Positions 27,963-37,078 of a stretch of 64,000 bases of DNA are shown piece after piece; positions within the stretch are counted from its first letter, which is position 1; every line of letters begins with the position of its first letter. Source of the DNA: Celerinatantimonas sp046054195 (GTDB lineage: Bacteria > Pseudomonadota > Gammaproteobacteria > Enterobacterales > Celerinatantimonadaceae); NCBI RefSeq assembly GCF_046054195.1, contig NZ_JBEQCS010000016.1, positions 45,730 to 109,729 of the forward strand. Direction: 5' to 3'. The notes under the pieces are model-generated. The model saw only the letters and a program-made list of their open reading frames with translations, was not told where the DNA came from and ran no database searches. The position numbers were made by a program, and so were the translations under genes.

Positions 27963-28824
27963 GCTGTCCTCCTTGAAGAATGTATGTGCGAATTTTTCCA
28001 GATAAGAAATCTAAAATGGAAACCACTAGAATAATTTGCAGCAAAACCATCGATACTTGATCAAAATGATCTAACTTAATTGATGTCATTAACTCCTGAC
28101 CAATACCACCAGCACCCACTAGTCCGAGAATCGTTGATTGGCGAAAGTTGATCTCAAGGCGCATAAACGTGTAGGAATAAAAGGTCGGAGCGACTTGCGG
28201 CCATAGTCCATAGCGCATCCGCTCGATTCGCGTTGCGCCTAAAGCACGTAAACCGCGAACAGGTTTATCTGAGGCAACCTCGACACTTTCATAAAATAGT
28301 TTGGTTTGTGCACCAAAGGTATGTAAGGCTAGGGCAAAAAATCCCGGAATAGGGCCGATGCCAAATGCCATCACAAACATCACCGCCCAAGCAAGCTCTG
28401 GCATGGTTCGACAAAACGCGGCGACAGTTCGCAAAATATAGCGACATCCACGGTGGGTATTGGTGTTATTCGCCGATGGGAATGCCGCAATAGCGGCCAA
28501 GATACTTGAAAACAAAGTCGCTGCGATGGCAACGGCAATGGTCTGGCCTAACAGTGGGATTTGAATGTGCAGTCGATAACCCCAGTAGGCAAGCGAGCCT
28601 TTGGTATGGCCATCAGCAAAGAGATTTTGCCAATGCAAAATGGGCAAAATCTCTGCGATGTAATCAAAAAAATGGGGAATCCCATGCCATATAACCAGCC
28701 AGTCAAATTCTGCTATATGCCCAGAATATAAATACACCAGCAATATTGCCCCCGACCAGAGCAAACCTTCTCGTTTTTGCTGTTGGCGAATATGCTGGTA
28801 GTACTGATTAAATGACTGTGCCAT
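27955..28824 (-). CDS. phnE: Phosphonate-type ABC transporter permease (first PhnE-like)
   Basis: This PhnE-family permease has IAVAIAATLFSSILAAIAAFPSANN and the cytoplasmic loop GLVGAGGIGQELMTSIKLDHFDQ. Length is 289 aa. It lies 8 bases downstream of the binding-protein gene and overlaps the second permease. The order C-D-E-E matches phosphonate/phosphite importers. No C-P lyase or ptx genes are nearby, so the substrate is undetermined. Confidence 0.9.
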   Translation of the reverse strand: MAQSFNQYYQHIRQQQKREGLLWSGAILLVYLYSGHIAEFDWLVIWHGIPHFFDYIAEILPILHWQNLFADGHTKGSLAYWGYRLHIQIPLLGQTIAVAIAATLFSSILAAIAAFPSANNTNTHRGCRYILRTVAAFCRTMPELAWAVMFVMAFGIGPIPGFFALALHTFGAQTKLFYESVEVASDKPVRGLRALGATRIERMRYGLWPQVAPTFYSYTFMRLEINFRQSTILGLVGAGGIGQELMTSIKLDHFDQVSMVLLQIILVVSILDFLSGKIRTYILQGGQHV

Positions 28825-28832
28825 ATCAAATC

Positions 28833-29762
28833 CTAGCGATCGCCGTTCATTAATTCGCGTTTAAGATCAATGATTGTCGCGTAGTCATCGACCGTTGCCG
28901 GGCTAATATGTTGATGGCCGCCAACGGCTTTCATCCAACAATCATGATGGTTTTTATCTAGCTCATTAATGGCTTTTACAAGATTTGCTTTAAAATCACT
29001 TGGAAGATCGTGGCGAACTAAAATTGGGCCGTTCGGAATAAGCTGTGAGTGCCAAATGATACGGATATTTTTCATCAAATTTGGATGATCCATTCGCATT
29101 AACCGGCCAAATGCACCAGCTGTATATCCCTTGTTGTAATCGCCAACCATCGAGGTCCAGGTGACCGCGCCATCAAACTGTTTATTAAGAACACCTAAGA
29201 TGTCTTGCTCATGGCCACCAGAGAATGTTGTAGAAGCGAAGAAATGATCGTAGTTATCATCTTTACTGCCGCCGAACTGCTTACGAAAGTCATGATTTGG
29301 GATTAAGAACCCTGAGGTAGAGTCTGGGTCGGCAAAGCCAAAAGCGTGACCTTTGAGATCTGCAATTGTTTTATATGGGCTGTCTTCGCGCACCACGACA
29401 ACTGAATGATAGCCTTTTGATTGGTCTTTATCATCGGTGAGGATGCCAATCACATCAACAGCATTAGGGTTGCGGATCTGCACAGATGCAAACGATGAAG
29501 GTGACATACTCAACACCATATCGATTTTGCCAGCGACTAATCCTTGAATCACACCCGAGTAGTCGGATGAATTACGAAGTTTGGTATCAACGTTTAAAGT
29601 TTTATCAAAATACTGCTTCACACAAACGTTATCACCAATCTGCTGAGTTGCATTTTGCCCGCCTAAAATCCCAAGGTTTAGTTCTCTTGTCGCGGCATGT
29701 GCGCTAAAGTTATACGAGCCAACCAGCGCTGTTAGTAATAGTGACGCAAGCTTTAGTTTCAT
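28833..29762 (-). CDS. phnD: Periplasmic phosphonate/phosphite-type binding protein
   Basis: This is a PhnD-family solute receptor. The Sec signal peptide (about residues 1-23) ends SAHA. The mature part starts RELNLGILGGQNATQQ and has LVAGKIDMVLSMSPSSFA, FGFADPDSTSGFLIPN and LVRHDLPSDFK. The SxTSG-type anion-binding stretch fits phosphonate-like ligands. Length is 309 aa. It lies between the ATPase gene and the permeases. Confidence 0.9.
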   Translation of the reverse strand: MKLKLASLLLTALVGSYNFSAHAATRELNLGILGGQNATQQIGDNVCVKQYFDKTLNVDTKLRNSSDYSGVIQGLVAGKIDMVLSMSPSSFASVQIRNPNAVDVIGILTDDKDQSKGYHSVVVVREDSPYKTIADLKGHAFGFADPDSTSGFLIPNHDFRKQFGGSKDDNYDHFFASTTFSGGHEQDILGVLNKQFDGAVTWTSMVGDYNKGYTAGAFGRLMRMDHPNLMKNIRIIWHSQLIPNGPILVRHDLPSDFKANLVKAINELDKNHHDCWMKAVGGHQHISPATVDDYATIIDLKRELMNGDR

Positions 29763-29797
29763 TTTCCTATCCTTTTGGTAAAAACTGTTCTTGTGTA

Positions 29798-30598
29798 TTA
29801 GGCCGCTTGAGCTTCTGCGGCATAGATGTGTTGTTGAACTTCTTCGGTTAATTCGTCCGGGTGACCATCAAAGATAATTTCCCCTTGCGCAATGCCAATT
29901 ACTCTTGAGCAATACTGCTTAACGAGCTCCACCGAGTGTAAATTGACCATCACGCCAATATTGCGCTCGCTAATGGCAACCAGTGCCTGCATAACGCGAT
30001 GCGTATTTTTAGGATCTAGTGATGCAACCGGTTCATCTGCGAGTAATAAGCGAGGGTTTTGCATTAAGGCTCTGGCAATGGCAACGCGTTGAGATTGGCC
30101 ACCAGAGAGGTTTTCAGCGCGTTGCAGGGCATGGTGAATCAGCCCCGTCCACTCTAAAAGTTCTATCGCTTTTTCAACGTCTGACTTTGGAAATAACTTG
30201 AACATAGAGCGCAATAGACCTGTTTGACTTAATCGGCCCAAGAGCACATTGGTAATCACATCAAGACGCGGAACTAAGCAAAAGTCTTGAAAGATCATGC
30301 CGCAAGTCGAACGCCATTGACGCAGTGCTTTACCTTGCAGATGTTCGACATGTTGGGGGTGAGCGCTTTGCGGAAAACCAATAATTTCGCCTGCGGTGGT
30401 GTCAATCGTACCGTTTAACATATGTAATAGCGTTGATTTGCCAGCGCCAGAGCGGCCAATAATGGCAACGAGTTCACCTGCATATAGATCAAGATTAATT
30501 GATCGGATCACATGGTGACGTTGTTGGTAGGCTTTTTGTAAATTGCGAACACAAAGAAGATGCTCACAGTCTTTAGAGCGAGAGGTTTGGGTTTGCAT
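29798..30598 (-). CDS. phnC: Phosphonate-type ABC transporter ATP-binding protein
   Basis: This ATPase subunit has Walker A GRSGAGKST, signature NLSGGQSQRVAIARAL, Walker B LLLADEPVASLDP and switch His in VNLHSVELV. Length is 266 aa. It is first in the four-gene operon and is preceded by a perfect 10-bp inverted repeat that may control it. No strong ribosome site is visible before the ATG. Confidence 0.93.
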   Translation of the reverse strand: MQTQTSRSKDCEHLLCVRNLQKAYQQRHHVIRSINLDLYAGELVAIIGRSGAGKSTLLHMLNGTIDTTAGEIIGFPQSAHPQHVEHLQGKALRQWRSTCGMIFQDFCLVPRLDVITNVLLGRLSQTGLLRSMFKLFPKSDVEKAIELLEWTGLIHHALQRAENLSGGQSQRVAIARALMQNPRLLLADEPVASLDPKNTHRVMQALVAISERNIGVMVNLHSVELVKQYCSRVIGIAQGEIIFDGHPDELTEEVQQHIYAAEAQAA

Positions 30599-30601
30599 AG
30601 C

Positions 30602-30639
30602 GTTTAGATAAATGTCCCTATTTAGTAAATTATCTAAAC
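30602..30639 (-). promoter_or_regulatory. Inverted repeat upstream of phnC, possible operator
   Basis: GTTTAGATAA (30602-30611) and TTATCTAAAC (30630-30639) are perfect complements separated by 18 bp, ending three bases before the phnC start codon. A perfect PhoB half-box CTGTCAT lies just upstream on the minus strand (30648-30654), but its second half is poor. Confidence 0.45.
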
Positions 30640-30716
30640 AACTATTTATGACAGTGAAATGAATCGATAGTGACGGTTTTGTAACAGCCGCCGGATTAAT
30701 TAGATTAAGGGCCTAA

Positions 30717-31433
30717 TTACAACTTGTCGCCTTCAAGCAGAAGGTCTTTATCGGTCACTGATAATACACTGCTTTGTTGATACCAATCACCAAGGACAAT
30801 GCGCTGGCGTTCATCATTAAATGGGTAATGAATCGCAGGGCGATGTGTATGACCATGAATCATCCATTGCAAGTTGTGTTGCTCAAAACGGCGCGTCACT
30901 TCTTGCTCAGTTACATCCATAATCGAATCGCTTTTAGTTTGGTTCTGCATCTTGCTATGGCTGCGCATATTGCTGGCGATTTTTACCCGCGCAAATTTTG
31001 GTAAACACAGAAATAACCATTGGATGATGGGGTTATGCACTTTGCGGCGAAATTTCTGATAGGCTTCATCAAGCGTACACATAATGTCGCCGTGCAGGAG
31101 CATGGTTTTTCGCCCATAGAGGTCAATAATGGTTTCATCGGCGAGCAACTGAACGCCGCAGGCACGTAAATAACGTTTACCGACTAAAAAATCGCGATTG
31201 CCACAGATGAAATAACAGGGCACACCTGAGTCTGTCAGTTTTTTAAGTTCACTGGCAACCGTTTGGCTGGTGTGAGTTATGACATCATCGCCGACCCAAA
31301 CTTCAAATAGATCTCCCAGAATATACAGCGCATCGGCGTCAATAGCCTCAGAGCGCATAAAACGCACAAACGCCCCGAGAATATCAGGGCGTTCGTCGCT
31401 TAAATGCAGGTCGGCAATAAAATAACTGACCAT
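30717..31433 (-). CDS. lpxH: UDP-2,3-diacylglucosamine diphosphatase
   Basis: This calcineurin-like phosphoesterase of lipid A synthesis converts UDP-2,3-diacylglucosamine to lipid X. The metal motifs appear in order: DLHLSDERPD, GDLFEVWVGDD, CGNRDFLVG, HGDIMCT and IHGHTHRPAIH. Length is 238 aa. It is 6 bp downstream of ppiB on the same strand. Confidence 0.95.
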   Translation of the reverse strand: MVSYFIADLHLSDERPDILGAFVRFMRSEAIDADALYILGDLFEVWVGDDVITHTSQTVASELKKLTDSGVPCYFICGNRDFLVGKRYLRACGVQLLADETIIDLYGRKTMLLHGDIMCTLDEAYQKFRRKVHNPIIQWLFLCLPKFARVKIASNMRSHSKMQNQTKSDSIMDVTEQEVTRRFEQHNLQWMIHGHTHRPAIHYPFNDERQRIVLGDWYQQSSVLSVTDKDLLLEGDKL

Positions 31434-31439
31434 TAAGAC

Positions 31440-31937
31440 TTATTCGCTAACGGTGACTGATTCGATGGTCACTTCTTCAAGAGGTACATCTTGATGAACA
31501 TAACCAAAGTTACCTGTAGGAACGCCTTTAATTTTTTCAACTACATCCATGCCTTGTGAGACTTTACCAAAAACGCAGTAACCCCAACCTTGTGGTGTTT
31601 CTGATTTAAAGTTCAAAAAGTCATTGTTGGCAACATTGATGAAAAATTGTGATGAAGCAGAATGTGGTTCCATTGTGCGAGCCATGGCAATTGTTCCAAT
31701 TTCATTCGATAAGCCGTTATTGGCTTCGTTTTTAATCGGTGAATTGGTGTCTTTTTCTTGCATGCCACTGGCAAAGCCACCGCCCTGGATCATAAATCCA
31801 TCAATCACGCGGTGAAATAAGGTTCCATTGTAATGGCCTGATTTAGCGTAGCTTATGAAATTTGCTACGGTTTCTGGAGCTTTGTCAGCGAATAGCTCTA
31901 ATGTAATATCGCCATGATTTGTATGTAACGTAACCAT
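31440..31937 (-). CDS. ppiB: Peptidyl-prolyl cis-trans isomerase B (cyclophilin)
   Basis: This cytosolic cyclophilin has the active-site stretch FHRVIDGFMIQGGGF and GTIAMARTMEPHSASSQFFINVANN. No signal peptide is present, so it is PpiB rather than PpiA. Length is 165 aa. The order ppiB-lpxH next to divergent cysS is common in gammaproteobacteria. Confidence 0.95.
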   Translation of the reverse strand: MVTLHTNHGDITLELFADKAPETVANFISYAKSGHYNGTLFHRVIDGFMIQGGGFASGMQEKDTNSPIKNEANNGLSNEIGTIAMARTMEPHSASSQFFINVANNDFLNFKSETPQGWGYCVFGKVSQGMDVVEKIKGVPTGNFGYVHQDVPLEEVTIESVTVSE

Positions 31938-31957
31938 TGGGTGTATCCTTGAATTAA

Positions 31958-31980
31958 AAATCGCTAAATTCTAGCGATTT
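31958..31980. repeat. Palindrome upstream of ppiB
   Basis: AAATCGCTA and TAGCGATTT are perfect 9-bp complements with a five-base loop, 20 bp upstream of the ppiB start. It could be an operator or a weak leader hairpin. The rest of the 307-bp gap to cysS shows nothing else I can name. Confidence 0.4.
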
Positions 31981-32244
31981 GTGATTACAGATGCCAGTTT
32001 GTTCAGTATAAATGACAAACTAACTGGGATGATACCCGCTTAATAGATGTTTTTAGTATCGCTTATAGGAACTGTTGAGCTTTGTGATTAATTTGAGCAA
32101 AATTTGACCACAAAAAGCCAACAGCTCTGGATAGATTGCTAATTAATCAAATAGATCTAAACGATTAGCCGCTAAGCTGTTTTTGTTGCACTTCGATGGT
32201 AAAATCAATCATTCATCTAATAAAGGATAAGAAGAGTCGGCCGT

Positions 32245-33630
32245 ATGTTAAAAATCTACAATACACTCACACGCCAAAAAGAGCAGTTTAAACCCATTGA
32301 GCCGGGTAAAATCGGCATGTATGTGTGTGGTGTAACCATCTACGATTTCTGTCATATCGGCCACGGACGAACTTTTGTTGCTTTTGATACGATTGCTCGT
32401 TACCTACGTTGGAGCGGCTACGATTTAACTTATGTTCGCAACATTACGGATGTGGATGACAAAATTATTAAACGGGCGGCTGAAAACAACGAAAGTTGCA
32501 CTGAACTGGTTGGATATTACACCAACGCTATGCATGAAGATTTTGCCGCGCTGGGGATTCAAAAACCAGATATCGAGCCAACAGTCACCACTCATATTCC
32601 AGAAATTATTGAAATCGTAAAACAGCTTATCGACAACGGTAATGCATATGTTGGCGATAATGGTGATGTGATGTTCGCGGTTGATAGCTATCCCGATTAC
32701 GGCAAGCTTAGTCAACAAAACTTAGAAATGCTCCAAGCCGGGGCTCGCGTTGATGTGAGCGAGCATAAGCGCAATCCGTTGGATTTTGTACTGTGGAAAA
32801 ATGCCAAACCCGGTGAACCTCATTGGACATCGCCTTGGGGCGAAGGTCGCCCAGGGTGGCATATTGAATGTTCAGCAATGAATATGAAGCACTTAGGCTC
32901 AACATTTGATATTCACGGTGGTGGCTCTGATTTAGCATTTCCACATCATGAAAACGAAATTGCTCAAAGCTGCTGCGCTCACCATACCCATTATGTGAAT
33001 TACTGGATCCACAGCGGCATGGTACAAGTTGATAAAGTGAAAATGTCTAAATCATTAGGCAATTTCTTCACTATTCGCGATGTGCTTCAAGAGTACGATG
33101 GCCAGACTGTTCGCTATTTTCTGGTTTCTGGTCACTATCGCAGCCAGCTGAATTATTCTGAAGACAATTTAAAACAGGCGCGTGCCGCGGTTGAACGCCT
33201 CTACACTGCGCTGCGCGCAGTTACGCCAGTGGAGCCTTCTGATGATTTAGTGAAATCCTATCGTGATGCATTTATCGAAGCGATGGATGATGACTTTAAT
33301 ACTCCAGAAGCGCTGCCAGTGTTGTTTGATTTGGCAAAAGCGATTAATAAAGTCAAAGACTCAGCACCAGAGCAAGCTGGCCAATATGCCAGTGTCTTGA
33401 TCGAATTGGGCTCAGTGCTTGGCCTTTGTGGTGAAGATCCTGAAGTTTATCTGCAAGGCGCCAGTGGCGATGATGGGCAAAGTAGCAAAATTGAAGCGCT
33501 GATTAAACAGCGAAATGATGCTCGCGCCGCAAAAGATTGGGCAGCAGCAGACCAAGCTCGTGATGCCTTAAGTGCGATGGGGGTTGTGCTAGAAGATGGA
33601 CCACAGGGGACAACTTGGCGTAAAGCTTAA
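32245..33630 (+). CDS. cysS: Cysteinyl-tRNA synthetase
   Basis: This class I synthetase has the HIGH motif in CHIGHGRTFVAFD, the zinc-binding residues around GWHIECSAM and FPHHENE, and the KMSKS motif in KVKMSKSLGNFF. The 461 aa length is normal. It is monocistronic, with a terminator 17 bp past the stop. Confidence 0.98.
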   Translation: MLKIYNTLTRQKEQFKPIEPGKIGMYVCGVTIYDFCHIGHGRTFVAFDTIARYLRWSGYDLTYVRNITDVDDKIIKRAAENNESCTELVGYYTNAMHEDFAALGIQKPDIEPTVTTHIPEIIEIVKQLIDNGNAYVGDNGDVMFAVDSYPDYGKLSQQNLEMLQAGARVDVSEHKRNPLDFVLWKNAKPGEPHWTSPWGEGRPGWHIECSAMNMKHLGSTFDIHGGGSDLAFPHHENEIAQSCCAHHTHYVNYWIHSGMVQVDKVKMSKSLGNFFTIRDVLQEYDGQTVRYFLVSGHYRSQLNYSEDNLKQARAAVERLYTALRAVTPVEPSDDLVKSYRDAFIEAMDDDFNTPEALPVLFDLAKAINKVKDSAPEQAGQYASVLIELGSVLGLCGEDPEVYLQGASGDDGQSSKIEALIKQRNDARAAKDWAAADQARDALSAMGVVLEDGPQGTTWRKA

Positions 33631-33647
33631 TTAATTTACTTTGCTCA

Positions 33648-33674
33648 AAGCGGCTCTATAATGGCCGCTTTTTT
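33648..33674 (+). terminator. Terminator of cysS
   Basis: AAGCGGC and GCCGCTT form a 7-bp stem with a 9-base loop and a T run. Confidence 0.85.
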
Positions 33675-33749
33675 ATCACCAGCGAAAAGTGTTTTGCTCT
33701 TAGTGCCTCTGTTATGATGAGCAGCCTTTAACGCGCAGCGGTTTAATTT

Positions 33750-34115
33750 ATGCAATATTTAAAAAAAATCATTATCGCCAATATCATTACTGCGATTATC
33801 GTCGCTATATTATCGCATTTTGTTCCTGCGTTGCGGGTTGCATCCATTGGTGATTTTTGTTTTGAAATGGTGATTATTCTTTGGGGAATTGCTGTGATTA
33901 GCTGGCGAGGCGGGGCATTTATGCGCCGGGCCAATGAGATGAAAGCGATTCGTAAAAAACGTCAGCTGCCGCTGGTGGATGGCGAACAAGAAAAAGCAAC
34001 GCAAATAAACAATAAGGGCGGTGTCGATTACACGAGCGAGCTGGTATTATTTGCCTCAGGTGTCCCGGCTGCGCTCGTGTGTATCATCAGTGCGCTTGTG
34101 CATACCTACGCCTAA
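33750..34115 (+). CDS. Small membrane protein of unknown function
   Basis: I do not recognise this 121 aa protein. It has two N-terminal hydrophobic segments (about 6-26 and 38-53), a basic cytoplasmic stretch RRANEMKAIRKKRQL and a C-terminal hydrophobic segment (about 97-117). The ATG lacks a strong ribosome site. It lies alone between cysS and a small VOC-family gene. Confidence 0.6.
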   Translation: MQYLKKIIIANIITAIIVAILSHFVPALRVASIGDFCFEMVIILWGIAVISWRGGAFMRRANEMKAIRKKRQLPLVDGEQEKATQINNKGGVDYTSELVLFASGVPAALVCIISALVHTYA

Positions 34116-34191
34116 TGTGATAAGAATCACCCTTTCAATGAGAGAAACGTGGTTAGGATAGAGATCCTTTTTATCGTTAAAAGGATCTGCC

Positions 34192-34584
34192 ATGTTTTTT
34201 GATCACCTCAGTACCTACGCCGTCGATTATCTTTGTACCCGAGATTTTTATGCCGCTTTGTTTGAGCCGTTTGGTTATGAAATCAATTATGAGTTCAGCA
34301 AATATATAAGCGATGATTTCCCTCACCAGCGGATCTGCTCATTTGGGGCGCCAGGCACTGATTCACTGTGGATTGTTGAGACGCAAAGCCCTTTTACACC
34401 GCGCCATTTTGCCTTTGGAGCCGATACCACTGAGCTGGTGGATACTTTTTATAAAATCGGGTTAGAGCTTGGCGCAATCGATAATGGTGCTCCCGGTTTA
34501 AGGCTTGAATATGAACCAAATTATTATGCGGCCTTTTTAATTGACCCGGATGGGAACAATATAGAAGCAGTTTGTCATGCCTAA
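34192..34584 (+). CDS. VOC (glyoxalase/dioxygenase fold) family protein
   Basis: This 130 aa protein has the vicinal oxygen chelate pattern. FFDHLSTYAVDYLCTRDFYAALFEPFGYEI opens the first half and FLIDPDGNNIEAVCH closes the metal-binding second half. AAAGGAT precedes the ATG. Members include glyoxalases and resistance proteins; the reaction is unknown. The stop is 17 bp before the macrodomain gene start. Confidence 0.85.
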   Translation: MFFDHLSTYAVDYLCTRDFYAALFEPFGYEINYEFSKYISDDFPHQRICSFGAPGTDSLWIVETQSPFTPRHFAFGADTTELVDTFYKIGLELGAIDNGAPGLRLEYEPNYYAAFLIDPDGNNIEAVCHA

Positions 34585-34601
34585 GTATCAAGGAGCTATT
34601 G

Positions 34602-35120
34602 ATGGGACAAATTCATATTCTTAAAGGTGATATTACCACTGCAAAAGTTGATGCGATTGTCAACGCTGCTAATTCAAGAATGCTCGGCGGCGGTGGTGTC
34701 GATGGTGCGATTCATCGCGCGGCAGGACCAAAACTTTTGGCAGAGTGCCAGAAGGTCGCGCAAGTGAATTGTGTGCGCTGTCCAACGGGCGAGGCTCGCA
34801 TTACCACAGCGGGCAATCTTCATGCGAACTACGTGATTCACACAGTCGGTCCGATTTATAACGTCGATAAAGCGCCGCGGGAGCATTTGAAAAATGCTTA
34901 TGAAAACTCATTTAAATTGGCGCTAGAGCATGATTGCAAGAGCATTGCTTTTCCTGCTATTTCCTGCGGCGTTTATATGTATCCGCATCAAGAGGCCTGC
35001 GAAATCGCGCTAAGCATTGCACTTGAGTATGTTAATCGCTTAGATATTTATTTTTATCTGTTCGATGAGCCACTCTTTGATGTGTATGAAAAAACTTATC
35101 AGCAATTAGTCGGGCAATAA
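34602..35120 (+). CDS. ymdB: Macrodomain protein, O-acetyl-ADP-ribose deacetylase (YmdB) family
   Basis: This macrodomain hydrolase of ADP-ribose derivatives has DAIVNAANSRMLGGGGVDGAIHRAAG (ligand loop) and SIAFPAISCGVYMYPHQEA. Length from 34602 is 172 aa. That start follows AAGGAG; an in-frame ATG ten codons earlier lies inside the previous gene end. YmdB in E. coli also modulates RNase III. Confidence 0.9.
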   Translation: MGQIHILKGDITTAKVDAIVNAANSRMLGGGGVDGAIHRAAGPKLLAECQKVAQVNCVRCPTGEARITTAGNLHANYVIHTVGPIYNVDKAPREHLKNAYENSFKLALEHDCKSIAFPAISCGVYMYPHQEACEIALSIALEYVNRLDIYFYLFDEPLFDVYEKTYQQLVGQ

Positions 35121-35183
35121 CTAGCTATTAATTTATCCGTTTGTTGGATATAACTGTCTGTCTGATAAATTAATCGCAATTTA

Positions 35184-35675
35184 ATGATGAGTGTTTTTAT
35201 TCGCCAGTTAACATTGGCCGATGCCAGCGATGCGGCTGTTATTTTCGATGAAATGTATCGATTCTATTTTCCAAACCCACCTCGATTTGCCGATATCGAA
35301 CCCTATTTAACGAAACGAGTTTTATCGGCCAATTCATCAATGACAGTTGTTGGTATTTTTAGCCAAGAGAAACTCTCGGGGTTTGCCACCTTTACAACGC
35401 TTTTCCCAGCCCCATCGTTAAGTGGCCAAATGTTTATTAAAGACCTATTTATTAGTGAAAAGTGGCGAGCTCAGCGGTTAGGATTAAGGCTATTAAAATA
35501 TTTAGCTAAACAAGCAATAGAAAACGGTTGTACGCGCCTTGATTGGACCGCAGAACAGAGTAACCCCAAAGCCGGGGCTTTCTATCGCAAAATAGGCGCC
35601 ACGCATGTCACTGATAAAGAGTATTTTCGTTTTAGTGATGAAGCGTTAAGTCAATTTGCACAAAGCAAACTTTAA
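35184..35675 (+). CDS. GNAT family N-acetyltransferase
   Basis: The acetyl-CoA fold includes LFISEKWRAQRLGLRLLKYLAKQAIENGCTRLDWT (motif A with R-x-x-R/L-G) and NPKAGAFYRKIGA (motif B). Length is 163 aa. The first two codons are both ATG. The substrate could be an amine or amino acid; not determinable. Confidence 0.85.
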   Translation: MMSVFIRQLTLADASDAAVIFDEMYRFYFPNPPRFADIEPYLTKRVLSANSSMTVVGIFSQEKLSGFATFTTLFPAPSLSGQMFIKDLFISEKWRAQRLGLRLLKYLAKQAIENGCTRLDWTAEQSNPKAGAFYRKIGATHVTDKEYFRFSDEALSQFAQSKL

Positions 35676-35686
35676 AGGAATTTTCG

Positions 35687-36388
35687 ATGAAAACAATTGG
35701 ATTGCTAGGCGGCATGAGCTGGGAGTCAACCACCCACTATTACCAACTGATTAATGAGCAGGTTAAAACGCAACTAGGTGGTTTGCACAGCGCTGAATTG
35801 GTGATGGCGAGTGTCGATTTTGCGCCAATTGAACAGATGCAGCGCAACAATCTTTGGCAAGAAGCGGGTGAGTTACTGGGGCAAAAAGCGCAAAAACTAG
35901 AGCTTGCTGGCGCGCAGTGTTTGGTTATTTGTACCAATACCATGCATAAGGTCGTGCCCCTTATCGACAAATTTATCTCGATTCCCGTGTTACATATCGC
36001 TGATGCAACGGCGCAAACGATCTGTCACTCAGGCATAACAAAGGTCGCTCTACTTGGAACACGCTTTACGATGCAAGAAGATTTCTACAAAAATCGGCTT
36101 AAAGATAAATTTGCACTGGATGTGATTGTGCCAAGTGAGCAGCAATGTACGCAAATCGATACTGTCATATTTAATGAACTTTGCCTTGGTAAGGTAGTTA
36201 AATCATCGCAACAGGTCTATTTAGAGATCATTGACGAGCTAACCCAGCGTGGCGCTCAGGCGATTATTCTAGGCTGCACCGAGCTTGGTATGTTGGTTCA
36301 TCAACAAGATACCAACGTACCACTATTTGATGCCACCGTGATTCATGCTCAAAAAGCAGTTGAATGGGCGTTAAATGAGGAGAATTGA
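35687..36388 (+). CDS. Aspartate/glutamate racemase family protein
   Basis: This is a cofactor-independent racemase fold. GLLGGMSWESTTHYY opens the protein. The two catalytic cysteines sit in LVICTNTMH and IILGCTELGMLV. Length is 233 aa, as in E. coli RacX/YgeA-type enzymes. AAAGGA precedes the ATG. It is probably co-transcribed with the GNAT gene 11 bp upstream. Confidence 0.9.
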   Translation: MKTIGLLGGMSWESTTHYYQLINEQVKTQLGGLHSAELVMASVDFAPIEQMQRNNLWQEAGELLGQKAQKLELAGAQCLVICTNTMHKVVPLIDKFISIPVLHIADATAQTICHSGITKVALLGTRFTMQEDFYKNRLKDKFALDVIVPSEQQCTQIDTVIFNELCLGKVVKSSQQVYLEIIDELTQRGAQAIILGCTELGMLVHQQDTNVPLFDATVIHAQKAVEWALNEEN

Positions 36389-36390
36389 AT

Positions 36391-37026
36391 GTGAGTCGTA
36401 TTTTATATGCGCTTATTTTATCTGCTATGCCGCTTTGTGGATTGGCGCAGCAGTGCCAGATTGACGATAGCAACCTTAACCTTCATTACGACCAGCAACT
36501 TGATTATCAAAACGTTGATATTAAAACCGATTTTTTTATGTTGGTATTTTCCAACTCGAGACGTTTTTGTAAAGGGCGTGAAGAGCAACCAAAATTTAAA
36601 TTTCAGTGTGCTTCAGGTAATCAGTTTGGTTGGGTCGTTCATGGTTTATGGGGTGAGTCAAAAGCTGCTTATTTATCAGGAAACATCCATCAACACCCAC
36701 GGTTTTGCCAAGGCGATTTACCCAAGCTTGCGTTAAGCACGATTAAACCTTATTTGTGCATGAGTCCAGGGACGGCATTGCTGCAAGGAGAATGGGAAAA
36801 ACATGGCGCTTGTGATTTCACCGATGCCAAAAGCTACTTTGCAAAAGAGCAATCACTTTACCAACAGTTTAAACTGCCGCCCGTTCATTTGAATGCATCC
36901 CAAGCTATTAAATGGATGAAACAGAATAATGTTAAGTTAAAGGATAAATGGCTGAGTAAACAGGGCAGTGAGTTTGGGATCTGTTTTGATAAAAAATTTA
37001 GTCTAATCAGTTGCCCTAAAAAATAA
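36391..37026 (+). CDS. Ribonuclease T2 family protein (RNase I-like), exported
   Basis: This periplasmic endoribonuclease has a signal peptide of about 18 residues ending GLAQ. Both catalytic motifs are present: FGWVVHGLWG (CAS1) and GEWEKHGACD (CAS2), each with its His. Cysteines fit disulfides. The start is placed at GTG 36391, eight bases after GAGGAG; a TTG two codons earlier overlaps the racemase stop but leaves only two bases to that site. A bidirectional terminator follows. Confidence 0.9.
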   Translation: MSRILYALILSAMPLCGLAQQCQIDDSNLNLHYDQQLDYQNVDIKTDFFMLVFSNSRRFCKGREEQPKFKFQCASGNQFGWVVHGLWGESKAAYLSGNIHQHPRFCQGDLPKLALSTIKPYLCMSPGTALLQGEWEKHGACDFTDAKSYFAKEQSLYQQFKLPPVHLNASQAIKWMKQNNVKLKDKWLSKQGSEFGICFDKKFSLISCPKK

Positions 37027-37027
37027 C

Positions 37028-37051
37028 AAAAGCGCTCTACTGAGCGCTTTT
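37028..37051. terminator. Bidirectional terminator between RNase T2 gene and folD
   Basis: AAAAGCGCTC, TACT loop, GAGCGCTTTT. This is a perfect palindrome with A and T tracts usable on both strands. Confidence 0.85.
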
Positions 37052-37078
37052 ACACTGTGTTTTCTTGACAGATAAATT

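Noticed and set aside
30637..30654. Full PhoB box upstream of phnC
   Set aside because: Only one 7-bp half matches; the second half agrees at 2 of 7 positions.
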